DNA of 27,244 bases from an uncultured Mycoplasmatota bacterium (GTDB lineage: Bacteria; Bacillota_I; Bacilli_A; RF39; UBA660), in contig CAOKUH010000004.1 of NCBI GenBank assembly GCA_948472605.1, positions 1-27,244 of the forward strand. The letters are read 5' to 3'. Under the pieces are notes generated by a model. That model searched no databases, had not been told where the DNA came from, and saw only the letters and a program-made list of their open reading frames with translations. The position numbers and the translations under genes are program-made. Each line of letters opens with the position of its first letter. Position 1 is the stretch's first letter. Shown piece by piece: positions 7,031-15,072 of the stretch.

Positions 7031-7213
7031 CTACGTATTATTTTTTTGCGTAAATATACATCACATGTCATAGATACTTTCTATTAAAACTCCTTTGTGT
7101 ATCATACATGTCGCATAACTATCTCTAAATTCATATTATGCTATTTCATGTAAACGAGCCCTTTTACATGCTTTTTTCTTATATCTGATAGTTGTAGTAG
7201 ACAGATTAGATAA
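7031..7213 (-). pseudogene. Decayed tyrosine recombinase (phage-type integrase), C-terminal part
   Basis: Read on the minus strand, the sequence gives LSTTTIRYKKKACKRARLHE, a stop, then YEFRDSYATCMIHKGVLIES, a stop, and a short tail. This matches the region around the HxLRHS/T-type motif of tyrosine recombinases, where a KKACKRAG-like helix precedes H-D-F-R-H-S-Y-A-T and a KGV segment. The motif is eroded: the second His of HxxR is Asp, an extra residue is present, and two in-frame stops occur. The GxTxxxxxxY active-site end is not recognisable. It marks a former integrative element next to tRNA-His. Confidence 0.6.
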
Positions 7214-7278
7214 AGAAAGTATAACATTACTATAAATAAATTTCTAAAATATGTTAAAATTTAATAAGAAAGGAACCA

Positions 7279-8295
7279 ATGTTTATGTTAGAAAAAAGTA
7301 ATATGCAAATGATTGAAGAAATTAAAGATGTAATTATTAATAGCAGAAATAAAATAGCTTATGAAGTAAATAATACAATGTTACTAGCATATTGGAATGT
7401 TGGCAGAATTATTGTTGAAAATGAGCAAAATGGTAACATTAAAGCTGAATATGGTAAACAAATAATGAAGGAACTATCAAAAGAATTAAGAAAAATTTTA
7501 GGCACTGGTTTTTCAGTTAGTAATTTGTTTAATATGCGTAAACTTTATATTACTTATCCAAAATTCCAGACATTGTCTGGAAAATTGAGTTGGTCACATT
7601 ATTGTGAACTATTAAGCATTGAAAATGATGATGAAAGAAATTTTTACGAAAAAGAATGTGTTAATTCTAAATGGAGTGTTAGAGAATTAAAAAGACAATT
7701 AGAAACATCATTGTTTGAAAGATTATTATTGTCCGACGGAAAAAATAATAAAGAGAAAGTTTATGAGTTATCAAAAGTTGGACAGACACTTGCTAAACCT
7801 GATGATATTTTGAAAGAACCTTATGTTTTTGAATTTTTAGATATTAAAGAACCAAAACCTATTCTCGAAAAAGATTTAGAAAGAAAATTAGTACGTCACA
7901 TGGAAGAGTTTCTACTAGAGTTGGGGAAAGGCTTTATGTTTGTAGGAACACAACAAAGAATAACGCTTGGAAATACTCATTACTATGTTAATATGGTTTT
8001 CTATAATAAAATTTTAAAATGTTATGTTCTAATTGATTTAAAGATAGGACAAATGAAACCCGAATATGCAGGGCAAATGAATATGTATTTAAATTATTAC
8101 AATGCTGAAGTAAATGATGAATATGATAATAAAGCAATAGGCATTATTCTTTGTAAGGGTAAAAAAGAAGTATCTATGGAATACGCTTTAGGTGGACTAG
8201 AAAATAATGTATTTGCGTCAACTTATACTTATTATATTCCAAATAAAGAACAACTAATAAATGAAGTTGAAAAAGTTTTAAATGAAAGTAATTAA
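7279..8295 (+). CDS. YhcG/DUF1016-family PD-(D/E)XK nuclease-like protein
   Basis: The 338-residue protein has the family's N-terminal helical DUF1016 domain (about 10-160, with LLAYWNVGRIIVENEQ and LSWSHYCELLSI). A C-terminal PD-(D/E)XK fold follows (about 175-335). In the nuclease core, VLIDLKIG supplies Asp253 and Lys255, followed by GQMNMYLNYY. The position usually occupied by an Asp in Y-[IV]-D-[LM]-[VL]-F-Y is Asn238 (YYVNMVFYN). This is a one-base change from GAT to AAT that may weaken or abolish catalysis. Members are often linked to mobile elements and restriction loci; here the gene follows a decayed integrase. AGAAAGGA precedes ATG 7279. An in-frame ATG at 7285 is possible. Confidence 0.85.
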   Translation: MFMLEKSNMQMIEEIKDVIINSRNKIAYEVNNTMLLAYWNVGRIIVENEQNGNIKAEYGKQIMKELSKELRKILGTGFSVSNLFNMRKLYITYPKFQTLSGKLSWSHYCELLSIENDDERNFYEKECVNSKWSVRELKRQLETSLFERLLLSDGKNNKEKVYELSKVGQTLAKPDDILKEPYVFEFLDIKEPKPILEKDLERKLVRHMEEFLLELGKGFMFVGTQQRITLGNTHYYVNMVFYNKILKCYVLIDLKIGQMKPEYAGQMNMYLNYYNAEVNDEYDNKAIGIILCKGKKEVSMEYALGGLENNVFASTYTYYIPNKEQLINEVEKVLNESN

Positions 8296-8328
8296 TCATA
8301 TAAGTTTGATTAATTAGAAAGGATTTTT

Positions 8329-8967
8329 ATGAAAGAAACTAAATTATCACAAATAAATAATGAAAATTTAACCGATGAGCAAATTGATGATATTGTTTAT
8401 TCTAATATTGAAGATGAAGGATTATCATCAGAATATGCTTTAGTTTTTGAAAATAATATGCTAATAAATGAAAGGGTAACCACTGCTATTAATACTTATA
8501 AAAAAGGAAGAATAAAAAAAATTATATTTATGGGTGGAGTTAATGGAGCTAGCAATCAAGATAATTCTCCAATACCAGAAGCAATTAAAATGAAAGAATT
8601 AGCACTATCGCTTGGAGCCAACAAAGAGGATATATTGATAGAAGATACATCTAATAATACTTTTGAAAATATAGAAAATGCTATGAAATTATTACCTAAA
8701 GATATTAATCATATTTCAATTATTACAAGTGAATTTCATTTGAAAAGATGTTATGCAATATTAAGGAAAAATTATCCATATATTTCTGTTACAATGATTT
8801 CTTCAAAAGATGGTTTTTCTGATAGAAATAATTGGTTTTTATCTGATAATTCATGGAATTCTGGAAGAAGTCTTGCAACTTACGAAGCACATTTATTAGT
8901 AAAATACGCCAAGGAAAATAAAATTTATGATTTAGAAGTTAATAATTGTAATACAAAAATAAGATAA
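8329..8967 (+). CDS. YdcF/DUF218-family protein
   Basis: The 212-residue protein has the YdcF/DUF218 pattern. After a short helical N-terminus comes ALVFENN, then the helix RVTTAINTYKKGRIKKIIFMGG, the SLGANKEDILIEDTSNNTFEN segment and the ITSEFHLKRC motif. In this family the acidic and Asn/His residues of those segments form a Rossmann-like pocket; YdcF binds S-adenosylmethionine, and other members act on envelope precursors. No signal peptide or membrane helix is seen, so a cytoplasmic location is likely. AAAGGA lies just before the ATG. The gene is 33 bases after the YhcG-like gene and may share its transcript. Confidence 0.75.
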   Translation: MKETKLSQINNENLTDEQIDDIVYSNIEDEGLSSEYALVFENNMLINERVTTAINTYKKGRIKKIIFMGGVNGASNQDNSPIPEAIKMKELALSLGANKEDILIEDTSNNTFENIENAMKLLPKDINHISIITSEFHLKRCYAILRKNYPYISVTMISSKDGFSDRNNWFLSDNSWNSGRSLATYEAHLLVKYAKENKIYDLEVNNCNTKIR

Positions 8968-8981
8968 TTGGGGCTGAATTT

Positions 8982-9086
8982 ATGAATGAAAAGATAACTT
9001 TTATTGCCGTTTTTGATAATATTAATTTAGAAAAAATAGAACGTTATACCAATTGGTTACATAATAAAAAATCAAGTTCAAACTAA
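8982..9086 (+). CDS. Very small ORF (34 aa), possible truncated gene
   Basis: ATG 8982 to TAA 9084-9086 encodes 34 residues beginning MNEKITFIAVFDNINLEKIE. The first strand and helix look like the start of a larger globular protein, perhaps 2'-5' RNA ligase-like, but this is a weak guess. The terminator stem begins inside its last codons, so it is probably a remnant at the end of the YdcF transcript. Confidence 0.25.
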   Translation: MNEKITFIAVFDNINLEKIERYTNWLHNKKSSSN

Positions 9087-9107
9087 TTTGTTCGTCCTTG
9101 ATTTTTT
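9066..9107. terminator. Terminator between YdcF-like gene and lipoprotein gene
   Basis: AAAAAATCAAG (9066-9076) pairs with CTTGATTTTTT (9097-9107) around a 20-base loop. The A and T tails could serve both the plus-strand genes and the convergent lipoprotein gene. Confidence 0.65.
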
Positions 9108-9152
9108 AATTTAATTTTTTTATTGTTGTTTAAAACTATTATATCGTAATTT

Positions 9153-9629
9153 TTATTCGCAAGTATAACCTTCTAAATTTTGAGTTTTAAATTCTTCTAC
9201 TGTAATATCTTTTGAAGTATAAAAAGAATTATTATCAAAATCTTCACCAAATTTTTCTTTTAATTCATCAATATTTAATTTTTCATAATCAATACTAAGG
9301 GTATATTTTACACTATTTTCTGATTCCTTAACATAAGAAGCATTAAAACCATTAATATCATTAAATGTACTTATAAAACTTTCTCCAAGACTAACAGTCA
9401 TCTCTACCATTTCTGGATTCATTTCAGTTATAGTTGTCTCTTCAACTTTAGTAACTTTATTGTCTTTTGAATTAACTTTTATAGTATCTGTAGTTTTATA
9501 TCCGTCTTCACTAGTTTCAACTTTAGAACAAGTTAAAGCCTTTGGCGTGTCTTTAGGAGTTTCTTTATTACATCCAGTTGTTAAAACCATAAAGCCTGCA
9601 ACTAACATAAAAATAAAATATTTTCTCAT
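9153..9629 (-). CDS. DUF1307/YehR-like lipoprotein
   Basis: The 158-residue precursor has a basic start (MRKYF), a hydrophobic stretch and the lipobox LTTGC, so Cys20 would be lipidated and the protein anchored to the outer face of the membrane. The mature part starts with a Lys/Thr/Pro linker, then a small alpha/beta domain. Its ending (a helix SLGESFISTF, YTLSIDYEKLN, and a final EGYTCE) resembles YehR/DUF1307 lipoproteins of about 150 residues. Function in the family is unknown. A good AGGAGG-type site lies before the ATG. The gene stands alone and is divergent from ligD. Confidence 0.65.
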   Translation of the reverse strand: MRKYFIFMLVAGFMVLTTGCNKETPKDTPKALTCSKVETSEDGYKTTDTIKVNSKDNKVTKVEETTITEMNPEMVEMTVSLGESFISTFNDINGFNASYVKESENSVKYTLSIDYEKLNIDELKEKFGEDFDNNSFYTSKDITVEEFKTQNLEGYTCE

Positions 9630-9782
9630 TATTTACACCTCCTATCTTTAAACTATTTATAAAAATATTATATAATATAAATCAATATAAATAAATACAA
9701 TTATTAGATATCTTGGATATATTTGAAAATTTATGGATAAATAAAGAAAAAAGTTTAATAATACTTAATGAGAGGTATTGTT

Positions 9783-11198
9783 ATGAACAAATCTTTAAAT
9801 GAATATAACAAAAAAAGAAATTTTGATAAAACAAATGAGCCAATTGGTAAAACAGCAAAATCTAAAAAACGTTTATGCTTTTGTGTTCAACACCATATGT
9901 CCAGAAAAGAACACTATGATTTTCGCCTGGAATGGAATGGTGTTTTAAAAAGCTTTGCAATTCCAAAAGGACCATCTTATAACCCTAAAGATAAAAGACT
10001 AGCAGTACAAGTAGAGGACCATCCATTAACATATCGTAATTTTGAAGGCATAATTCCCAAAGGAGAATATGGTGGAGGAACAGTAATGCTTTTTGATGAA
10101 GGATACTGGGAGCCTCTTGATGATTTTAATGGGAATTTTAATAATGAAACAATAAAGCTAGAACTAAAAGGCAAGAGACTTAAAGGGAAGTGGACATTAA
10201 CTTATTTCAAGAATAATAATTGGCTATTAATTAAAGAAGATGATGGAATACATTTATATTCCGATATCTTAGAATTTAATAAAAGTATTAAATCTAATAA
10301 ATTAATGGAGGAAATAACTAATAACAAAAAAATTATAAAAAATTCTAAAATCAATGATATTGTTGAATATGTAAAAATTAGTAATCCTCTTAAAATAATA
10401 TTTAAAAAACCTAAAACAACAAAATTAGATATTGTAAGGTATTATCAAGCAGCTGCTAAAAGAATGTTACCATTAGTAAGAGGTAGAATACTTAGTGTTG
10501 TAAGATGTCCTGATGGTGTTTTTGAAAAATCTTTTTTTAAAAAACATTTAGAAAATGAAGATAAAGGTATAGGGATGATTACAATTCCAAGTACTAATGA
10601 TAAAAAAAATGATTATTACTATATTCGAGATACAAGTGGACTAATTAAAGAAGTACAAATGAATAGTATTGAATTTCACATATGGGGAAGTTTTGTTGAT
10701 GATATTGATTATCCAAATATGCTTGTATTTGATTTTGATCCAGATGAAAATATAAGTCTAACAAAAATAAGAGAAGGAGTAAAAGATTTAAAAAGTATTC
10801 TAGATGAGTTTTCCTTAAAATCCTTTTTAAAAACAAGTGGAGGTAAAGGATATCATGTCGTCGTTCCTATAAAAAAATTAAAAAACTGGAAAAAATTTCA
10901 TGATGTTGCTGAAAAAATTGCCAAATTAATGGTCGCCAAATGGCCAGACAAATATGTAGCTACAATGAATAAGAACAAAAGAAAAGGAAAAATCTTCATT
11001 GATTGGTTCAGAAATACCAAAGGAGCCACTAGTGTTGCACCATATTCAATTAGAGCAAGAGAAAAACTAGCAATATCTATGCCTATTTCTTGGAATGAAC
11101 TTGACAAAGTAAAACCTAATGAAATAACAATTAAAGAAGCTTTAAAGCGTTTAAAAAGAAAAGATCCTTGGTTTGATTTTTTTGATTGTAAACAATAG
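9783..11198 (+). CDS. ligD: LigD-type protein with 3'-phosphoesterase and polymerase domains, no ligase domain
   Basis: The N-terminal part (about 30-150) is the LigD 3'-phosphoesterase domain, with FCVQHHMSRKEHYDFRLEW supplying His37, His38 and His44, and VEDHPL supplying His80. The C-terminal part (from about 205) is the archaeo-eukaryotic primase-like LigD polymerase domain. It shows LVFDFDPDE (metal-binding Asp pair, around 310), TSGGKGYHVVVP and IFIDWFRN (third Asp). The nucleotidyltransferase/ATP-ligase domain of full LigD is absent, giving about 471 residues. The family trims 3' ends and adds nucleotides during non-homologous end joining with Ku. No Ku or ligase gene lies in the window. 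ATG 9783 is preferred because GAGAGG lies 7 bases upstream; ATG 9768 would include that site in the coding sequence. Confidence 0.9.
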   Translation: MNKSLNEYNKKRNFDKTNEPIGKTAKSKKRLCFCVQHHMSRKEHYDFRLEWNGVLKSFAIPKGPSYNPKDKRLAVQVEDHPLTYRNFEGIIPKGEYGGGTVMLFDEGYWEPLDDFNGNFNNETIKLELKGKRLKGKWTLTYFKNNNWLLIKEDDGIHLYSDILEFNKSIKSNKLMEEITNNKKIIKNSKINDIVEYVKISNPLKIIFKKPKTTKLDIVRYYQAAAKRMLPLVRGRILSVVRCPDGVFEKSFFKKHLENEDKGIGMITIPSTNDKKNDYYYIRDTSGLIKEVQMNSIEFHIWGSFVDDIDYPNMLVFDFDPDENISLTKIREGVKDLKSILDEFSLKSFLKTSGGKGYHVVVPIKKLKNWKKFHDVAEKIAKLMVAKWPDKYVATMNKNKRKGKIFIDWFRNTKGATSVAPYSIRAREKLAISMPISWNELDKVKPNEITIKEALKRLKRKDPWFDFFDCKQ

Positions 11199-11213
11199 GC
11201 ATCATATTTAACG

Positions 11214-11247
11214 AAAGTTTACGATTTTACTATGTAAACTTTTTTTC
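11214..11247 (+). terminator. Terminator of ligD
   Basis: AAAGTTTAC (11214-11222) pairs perfectly with GTAAACTTT (11234-11242), followed by a run of T. Confidence 0.85.
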
Positions 11248-11322
11248 TGTTAATAATATAATCTTGTGTATTTATCACTATTAAGATATTATAAATAAAA
11301 CAATTTTAGAAGGTGTTTAAAA

Positions 11323-11589
11323 ATGCAAAAAGAGATAGAAGATTTAATAAATGAAACAATTAATAATAATAGTTTAGTAAAAGTCAATGATAATTTATAT
11401 TTAAAAAAATACCAAATTGAAATACTAAATTATTATCATGTTGACTATAAAAATTGTTCAAGTATTAGCGAAATTATTTTACTAATAAATGAAATTATTG
11501 ATAATGAAGAGATAGAAGATATTGATACTTTAGAAGAAATTTTATTATCTTTACAGGAATTTAATTATTACCATAACACTAATAAATAA
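11323..11589 (+). CDS. Small acidic hypothetical protein (88 aa)
   Basis: Not recognised. The 88-residue product is Glu/Asp/Asn/Ile-rich and probably all helical (KEIEDLINETINNNSL, EEIEDIDTLEEILLSLQEF), with no signal peptide. AGAAGGTG lies about 9 bases before the ATG. It stands alone between the ligD terminator and the GC-rich relic at 11609. It is too acidic to look like a DGR accessory (Avd) protein. Confidence 0.6.
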   Translation: MQKEIEDLINETINNNSLVKVNDNLYLKKYQIEILNYYHVDYKNCSSISEIILLINEIIDNEEIEDIDTLEEILLSLQEFNYYHNTNK

Positions 11590-11608
11590 TTAAAATTTTA
11601 TACTACAT

Positions 11609-11732
11609 AACCCATGGTTCAGACGCGGTGGTTATTTGGTACGATGGTGTTGCATCTGGGGCTTTCGCATTTTATCACGATAATGGCGGGATTGGCTATT
11701 ACCTTTCATTCCGTCTAGTCCTAGCAATTTAG
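11609..11732 (+). pseudogene. GC-rich relic resembling a DGR variable region (C-type-lectin-fold protein C-terminus)
   Basis: No start codon or upstream domain is present. From 11609 one frame reads NPWFRRGGYL. After a one-base frameshift near 11636-11642 another frame reads YDGVASGAFAFYHDNGG and then SFRLVLAI before TAG 11730-11732. NPWF.RGG ... G..AG.F.F ... G ... SFRLVL is the layout of C-terminal C-type-lectin/formylglycine-enzyme-like domains. In diversity-generating-retroelement targets, the residues between the fixed ones vary. By count the segment is 57/124 G+C (46%), against roughly a quarter in the surroundings. It is a detached 3' end, not a working gene. A surface or phage protein without a DGR is the alternative. 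Confidence 0.6.
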
Positions 11733-11759
11733 TTTCATGTTTATTCATGAAATTTTTTT
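11733..11759 (+). terminator. Hairpin directly after the variable-region-like relic
   Basis: TTTCATG (11733-11739) pairs with CATGAAA (11746-11752), followed by T residues. It begins at the base after the relic's stop codon and looks like the original gene's terminator. Confidence 0.75.
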
Positions 11760-11812
11760 GATGTAAACTTATATATTTAATGTTAAAATAAAGTTTAGAA
11801 AAGAGGTTTTAC

Positions 11813-12553
11813 ATGGAAAAAAAAGTAGTGTTAGTAACAGGTGCAGCAAAAGGGATAGGAGCCGCTATAGTAAAAAAATTTGCCTCATTAAATTATAATA
11901 TAGTTTTAAACTACTTAACAAGTGAAGATAAAGCTAATAAATTAAAAGAAGAAATAGAAGATTTATATAATATAAAAGTAATGTTAATAAAAGCAGATAT
12001 TTCGAATGAAGATGAGGTGAAAAAAATGATAAAATCTATCATGAGTGAATTTCATCATATAGATTGTCTAGTCAACAACGCTGCTTTATGCCAAGATAAT
12101 TATTTTAAAGAAAAAACAGCCTTAGAATTTCAAAAAGTATTAAACGTTAATTTAGTAGGAACTTTTTTAACCTGTAAATATGTTGGTGAAATTATGTTAG
12201 AACAAAAACAAGGCCGAATTATAAATATTTCATCAACCAATGGAATAGATACCAATGAAACTTATTCTATGGATTATGATGCTTCAAAATCTGGAATTAT
12301 TTCTCTAACTAAAAATTTTGCTAAAGCCTTATCTCCTTATGTCCTTGTAAATGCTCTAGCTCCTGGTTGGGTTAATACTGAAAGTGTAAAAGAAATGAAT
12401 CCTACTTATTTGGAAAGTGAAAAAGCAAAATCACTTTTAAAACGCTTTGGAGAACCAACTGAAATAGCAAATGTCGTTGCTTTTTTAGCAAGCGATGAAG
12501 CAAGTTTTGTAAATAGTACTATAATTAGAGTGGATGGTGGAAAAAGTGTATAG
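11813..12553 (+). CDS. Short-chain dehydrogenase/reductase (FabG-like SDR)
   Basis: The 246-residue protein is a classical SDR. It has the NAD(P)-binding TGAAKGIG (9-16), NNAA (88-91), the catalytic Ser in NISST (about 140-141), and Tyr155 and Lys159 in YDASK. It also has the PGWVNT segment and a C-terminal substrate lid ending VDGG. Length fits 3-oxoacyl-ACP reductase (FabG) and many sugar or alcohol dehydrogenases. No fatty-acid synthesis gene is adjacent, so FabG is not asserted. AAGAGG lies before the ATG. The next gene begins inside its 3' end, so the two are co-transcribed. Confidence 0.9.
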   Translation: MEKKVVLVTGAAKGIGAAIVKKFASLNYNIVLNYLTSEDKANKLKEEIEDLYNIKVMLIKADISNEDEVKKMIKSIMSEFHHIDCLVNNAALCQDNYFKEKTALEFQKVLNVNLVGTFLTCKYVGEIMLEQKQGRIINISSTNGIDTNETYSMDYDASKSGIISLTKNFAKALSPYVLVNALAPGWVNTESVKEMNPTYLESEKAKSLLKRFGEPTEIANVVAFLASDEASFVNSTIIRVDGGKSV

Positions 12554-13016
12554 AGCAATAATAATTATTCCTAATGAAAACGAACTAAATGTTGGAGTAT
12601 ATTGTAAACAGCTAAAAGAAAATGAATTTCATGGTTTAGGAGTTAAAATTTTTTCTAATCGAAATAAACTAGAAATAACCGCCGAAAGTTTAGGATTAGA
12701 AGATGATGAATATCCAGGATATGTTTGGCAATCATGCCTTGCAAGTAAAGGCCATGCAGTGATTTGTATTGGTGATTGTGAACCAATTATTAATTACTTG
12801 CCACACATTATTTCAGATAATCAATATAAATGGTTTCTTGAGAACCAAAAATTATTTACAAACAGAAAAGAAGATTTATCATATATAGTATTTGATAGAG
12901 AAGAAAATATTCTTGAAAATGGAAGTATCCATAATAAAACAGATGTTATTATTAGCATGTATGAGTGCTTAGCGAGAATAAATAATTTGGAAGAAAGTGA
13001 AGATTTGAAATTATGA
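12546..13016 (+). CDS. Hypothetical protein in the SDR-YnbB operon
   Basis: Not recognised. The product (156 residues) starts with a strand of four isoleucines (YRAIIIIPNENEL) and includes KGHAVICIGDCEPI and YIVFDREENIL. It looks like a small alpha/beta cytoplasmic protein. GTG 12546 is chosen because GGTGG lies 6 bases upstream and the overlap with the SDR stop is 8 bases. An in-frame ATG at 12534 has only GAGTGG immediately adjacent. Its stop codon overlaps the start of the YnbB gene (ATGA at 13013-13016), which implies translational coupling. Confidence 0.7.
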   Translation: MYRAIIIIPNENELNVGVYCKQLKENEFHGLGVKIFSNRNKLEITAESLGLEDDEYPGYVWQSCLASKGHAVICIGDCEPIINYLPHIISDNQYKWFLENQKLFTNRKEDLSYIVFDREENILENGSIHNKTDVIISMYECLARINNLEESEDLKL

Positions 13017-14278
13017 AAAAATATGAATTTTTAAATTTGGATGAAAATTTAGTGGAACTAGAAAAAATATGTGAAGAAGAATTAATAGATATTTATAAAA
13101 AAATAGATGATATCTGCTTATATAATTCTATGAAAGTATTAAATGCTTTTTGGGAAAATAATTTAAGTGAAAATTCCTTTAATAGTACAAGTGGTTATGG
13201 TTACAATGACATCGGAAGAGAAACAATAGAAAATATTTTTGCCACTATTTTTAAAGCTGAAGATGCCTTAGTAAGAAGTCAAATGGTAAGCGGTTCTCAT
13301 GCCTTATCAACAACCCTTTTTGCCTTACTTCGTCCAGGTGATAAATTACTTTCAATTACAGGTCTTCCTTATGATACTTTACATGAAGTAATAGGGATAA
13401 AAGAAAACAATAGTTCCTTAAAATCTTTTGGGGTTACTTATAATCAAATTGATTTAATAGATAATGATTTTGATTATGAAAGCATAAAAAGTTTTTTAAA
13501 AAATAATAAAGTAAAAGTAATTGAAATACAAAGAAGTAAAGGTTATTCTACTAGAAAAAGTATTACTATTGAGAAATTAGAAAAAGTTATTAAATTCATT
13601 AAAGATATCGATAAAGATGTCATTATCATGATTGACAATTGCTATTGTGAATTTGTAGGTAAAATAGAACCAATTGAAGTTGGAGCAGATATTATTGTTG
13701 GCTCTTTAATAAAAAATCTTGGAGGAGGAATTGCACCAAACGGGGCATATATAGTTGGGAGAAAAGATTTAGTAAAACTTTGTGGTGAAAGATTAACTCT
13801 ACCAGGGGAAGGAAAAGAAGTAGGTCCCACTCTTGGAATTAACAAAAGCATTCTAGAAGGATTATTTTTTGCTCCATCAGTAGTTAGAAGTGCGTTAAAA
13901 ACAGCCATATTTACAAGTTTAATGTTAGAAAAATTGGGTTATAACGTTGAGCCACGCTATAATGATGAAAGAGCTGACATAGTAGAAAACATTATATTTA
14001 ATGACCCCAATGATTTAATAAAATATTGTGTAGGTATTCAATCAGGTTCTCCAATAGATTCTACATTTGCTCCAATACCTAGTGAAATGCCTGGATATGC
14101 TGAAGAAATAATTATGGCAAGTGGTTCATTTACCCAAGGAAGTAGTATAGAACTATCATGTGATGGTCCTTTAAGAAAACCATATATTGCTTATCAACAA
14201 GGAGGACTAACTTACGAATACGGAAAAATTGGAGTATTAAAAGCCATTGATAATTTACTAAAAAAAAATGATATTTGA
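13013..14278 (+). CDS. ynbB: YnbB-like PLP-dependent methionine gamma-lyase-family protein
   Basis: The 421-residue protein matches the YnbB/'aluminum resistance' family of fold-type I PLP enzymes, which are usually 400-425 residues. Visible features are the N-terminal STSGYGYNDIGRETIE segment, QMVSGSHALSTTLFALLRPG (PLP phosphate contacts), MIDNCYCEFVG (PLP Asp) and GSLIKNLGGGIAP with Lys234 as the probable Schiff-base lysine. The C-terminal SGSFTQGSSIELSCDGP segment is also characteristic. The reaction in this family is not established; a C-S lyase role on a sulfur amino acid is inferred from fold similarity. It is the last gene of the three-gene SDR operon and ends with TGA. Confidence 0.85.
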   Translation: MKKYEFLNLDENLVELEKICEEELIDIYKKIDDICLYNSMKVLNAFWENNLSENSFNSTSGYGYNDIGRETIENIFATIFKAEDALVRSQMVSGSHALSTTLFALLRPGDKLLSITGLPYDTLHEVIGIKENNSSLKSFGVTYNQIDLIDNDFDYESIKSFLKNNKVKVIEIQRSKGYSTRKSITIEKLEKVIKFIKDIDKDVIIMIDNCYCEFVGKIEPIEVGADIIVGSLIKNLGGGIAPNGAYIVGRKDLVKLCGERLTLPGEGKEVGPTLGINKSILEGLFFAPSVVRSALKTAIFTSLMLEKLGYNVEPRYNDERADIVENIIFNDPNDLIKYCVGIQSGSPIDSTFAPIPSEMPGYAEEIIMASGSFTQGSSIELSCDGPLRKPYIAYQQGGLTYEYGKIGVLKAIDNLLKKNDI

Positions 14279-14382
14279 TAAATATTTTATTATGACAAAA
14301 TGTTTTACAATATGAAATAAATTCTTTTTCTTTTAAAACCAAAATTTAATTGTTATAATAAATTCAGAAAAGAGTTTTAATT

Positions 14383-15072
14383 ATGAGCAACACCAAAAAA
14401 ATGGACATTATTTATGAAGATAAAGAATTATTAGTAATAAATAAACCAACAAAAGTTCTAACTATTGCAACAGATAAAGAAAAATTTCGTACATTATACC
14501 ACGAAGCAAGAGAGTATATAAAAAAACAAAATCCTAAAAATAAAATATTTATTGTTCATCGTTTAGATAAAGATACATCAGGAATTGTAATATTTGCTAA
14601 AAATGAAAAATTAAAAAAATATCTTCAAGATAATTGGAATGAAATTGCTATTAAAAGAGAATATATAGCTATCGTAAATGGTTTTGTTTCTAAAGATAAA
14701 GAAACTATTAAATTAAGTCTAAGTGAAGATAAAACCCATAAAGTATATGTTAATAATAAAAATGGCAATTTAGCTATCACTCATTATGAAACTATAGCCA
14801 AGACAAAACCATACTCTTTACTTAAAGTTACAATTAAAACAGGAAGAAAAAACCAAATAAGAGCAAGCTTAAGTGAATTAAATCATCCTATTATAGGTGA
14901 TAAAAAATATGGCTCTTTGAAAAATCCTATAGGTAGATTAGGCCTACATGCTAGTATTTTAAAAATTATAATTAAAAATAAAGAATACACATTTAAAGCA
15001 AAAGTTCCTAAAGAATTTAAATCTATTTTTGAAAGAGAGGTACTTGAATATGAAAAAAAGATTAATGATTGA
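14383..15072 (+). CDS. RluA-family RNA pseudouridine synthase
   Basis: The 229-residue protein converts specific uridines of rRNA or tRNA to pseudouridine. It has the family's VINKPTKVLT strand, the catalytic motif HRLDKDTSG (59-67) with Asp62 as nucleophile, and the late motif TGRKNQIRASL followed by HPIIGDKKYG. An N-terminal S4 domain is absent, as in the short RluA/YhcT-like members. AAAAGAG precedes the ATG. The following nucleotidase gene starts 22 bases before this gene's TGA in another frame. The target base cannot be read from the sequence. Confidence 0.88.
   Translation: MSNTKKMDIIYEDKELLVINKPTKVLTIATDKEKFRTLYHEAREYIKKQNPKNKIFIVHRLDKDTSGIVIFAKNEKLKKYLQDNWNEIAIKREYIAIVNGFVSKDKETIKLSLSEDKTHKVYVNNKNGNLAITHYETIAKTKPYSLLKVTIKTGRKNQIRASLSELNHPIIGDKKYGSLKNPIGRLGLHASILKIIIKNKEYTFKAKVPKEFKSIFEREVLEYEKKIND

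Noticed and set aside
8293..8318. Palindromic ATTAATCA ... TGATTAAT between the YhcG-like and YdcF-like genes
   Set aside because: The arms are AT-only apart from one C-G pair and lack a T tail, so it is likely chance in AT-rich DNA and not a clear terminator or operator.
10645..11107. Minus-strand ORFs opposite ligD
   Set aside because: They lie wholly inside the ligD polymerase domain, lack ribosome-binding sites and have low-complexity Leu-rich products.
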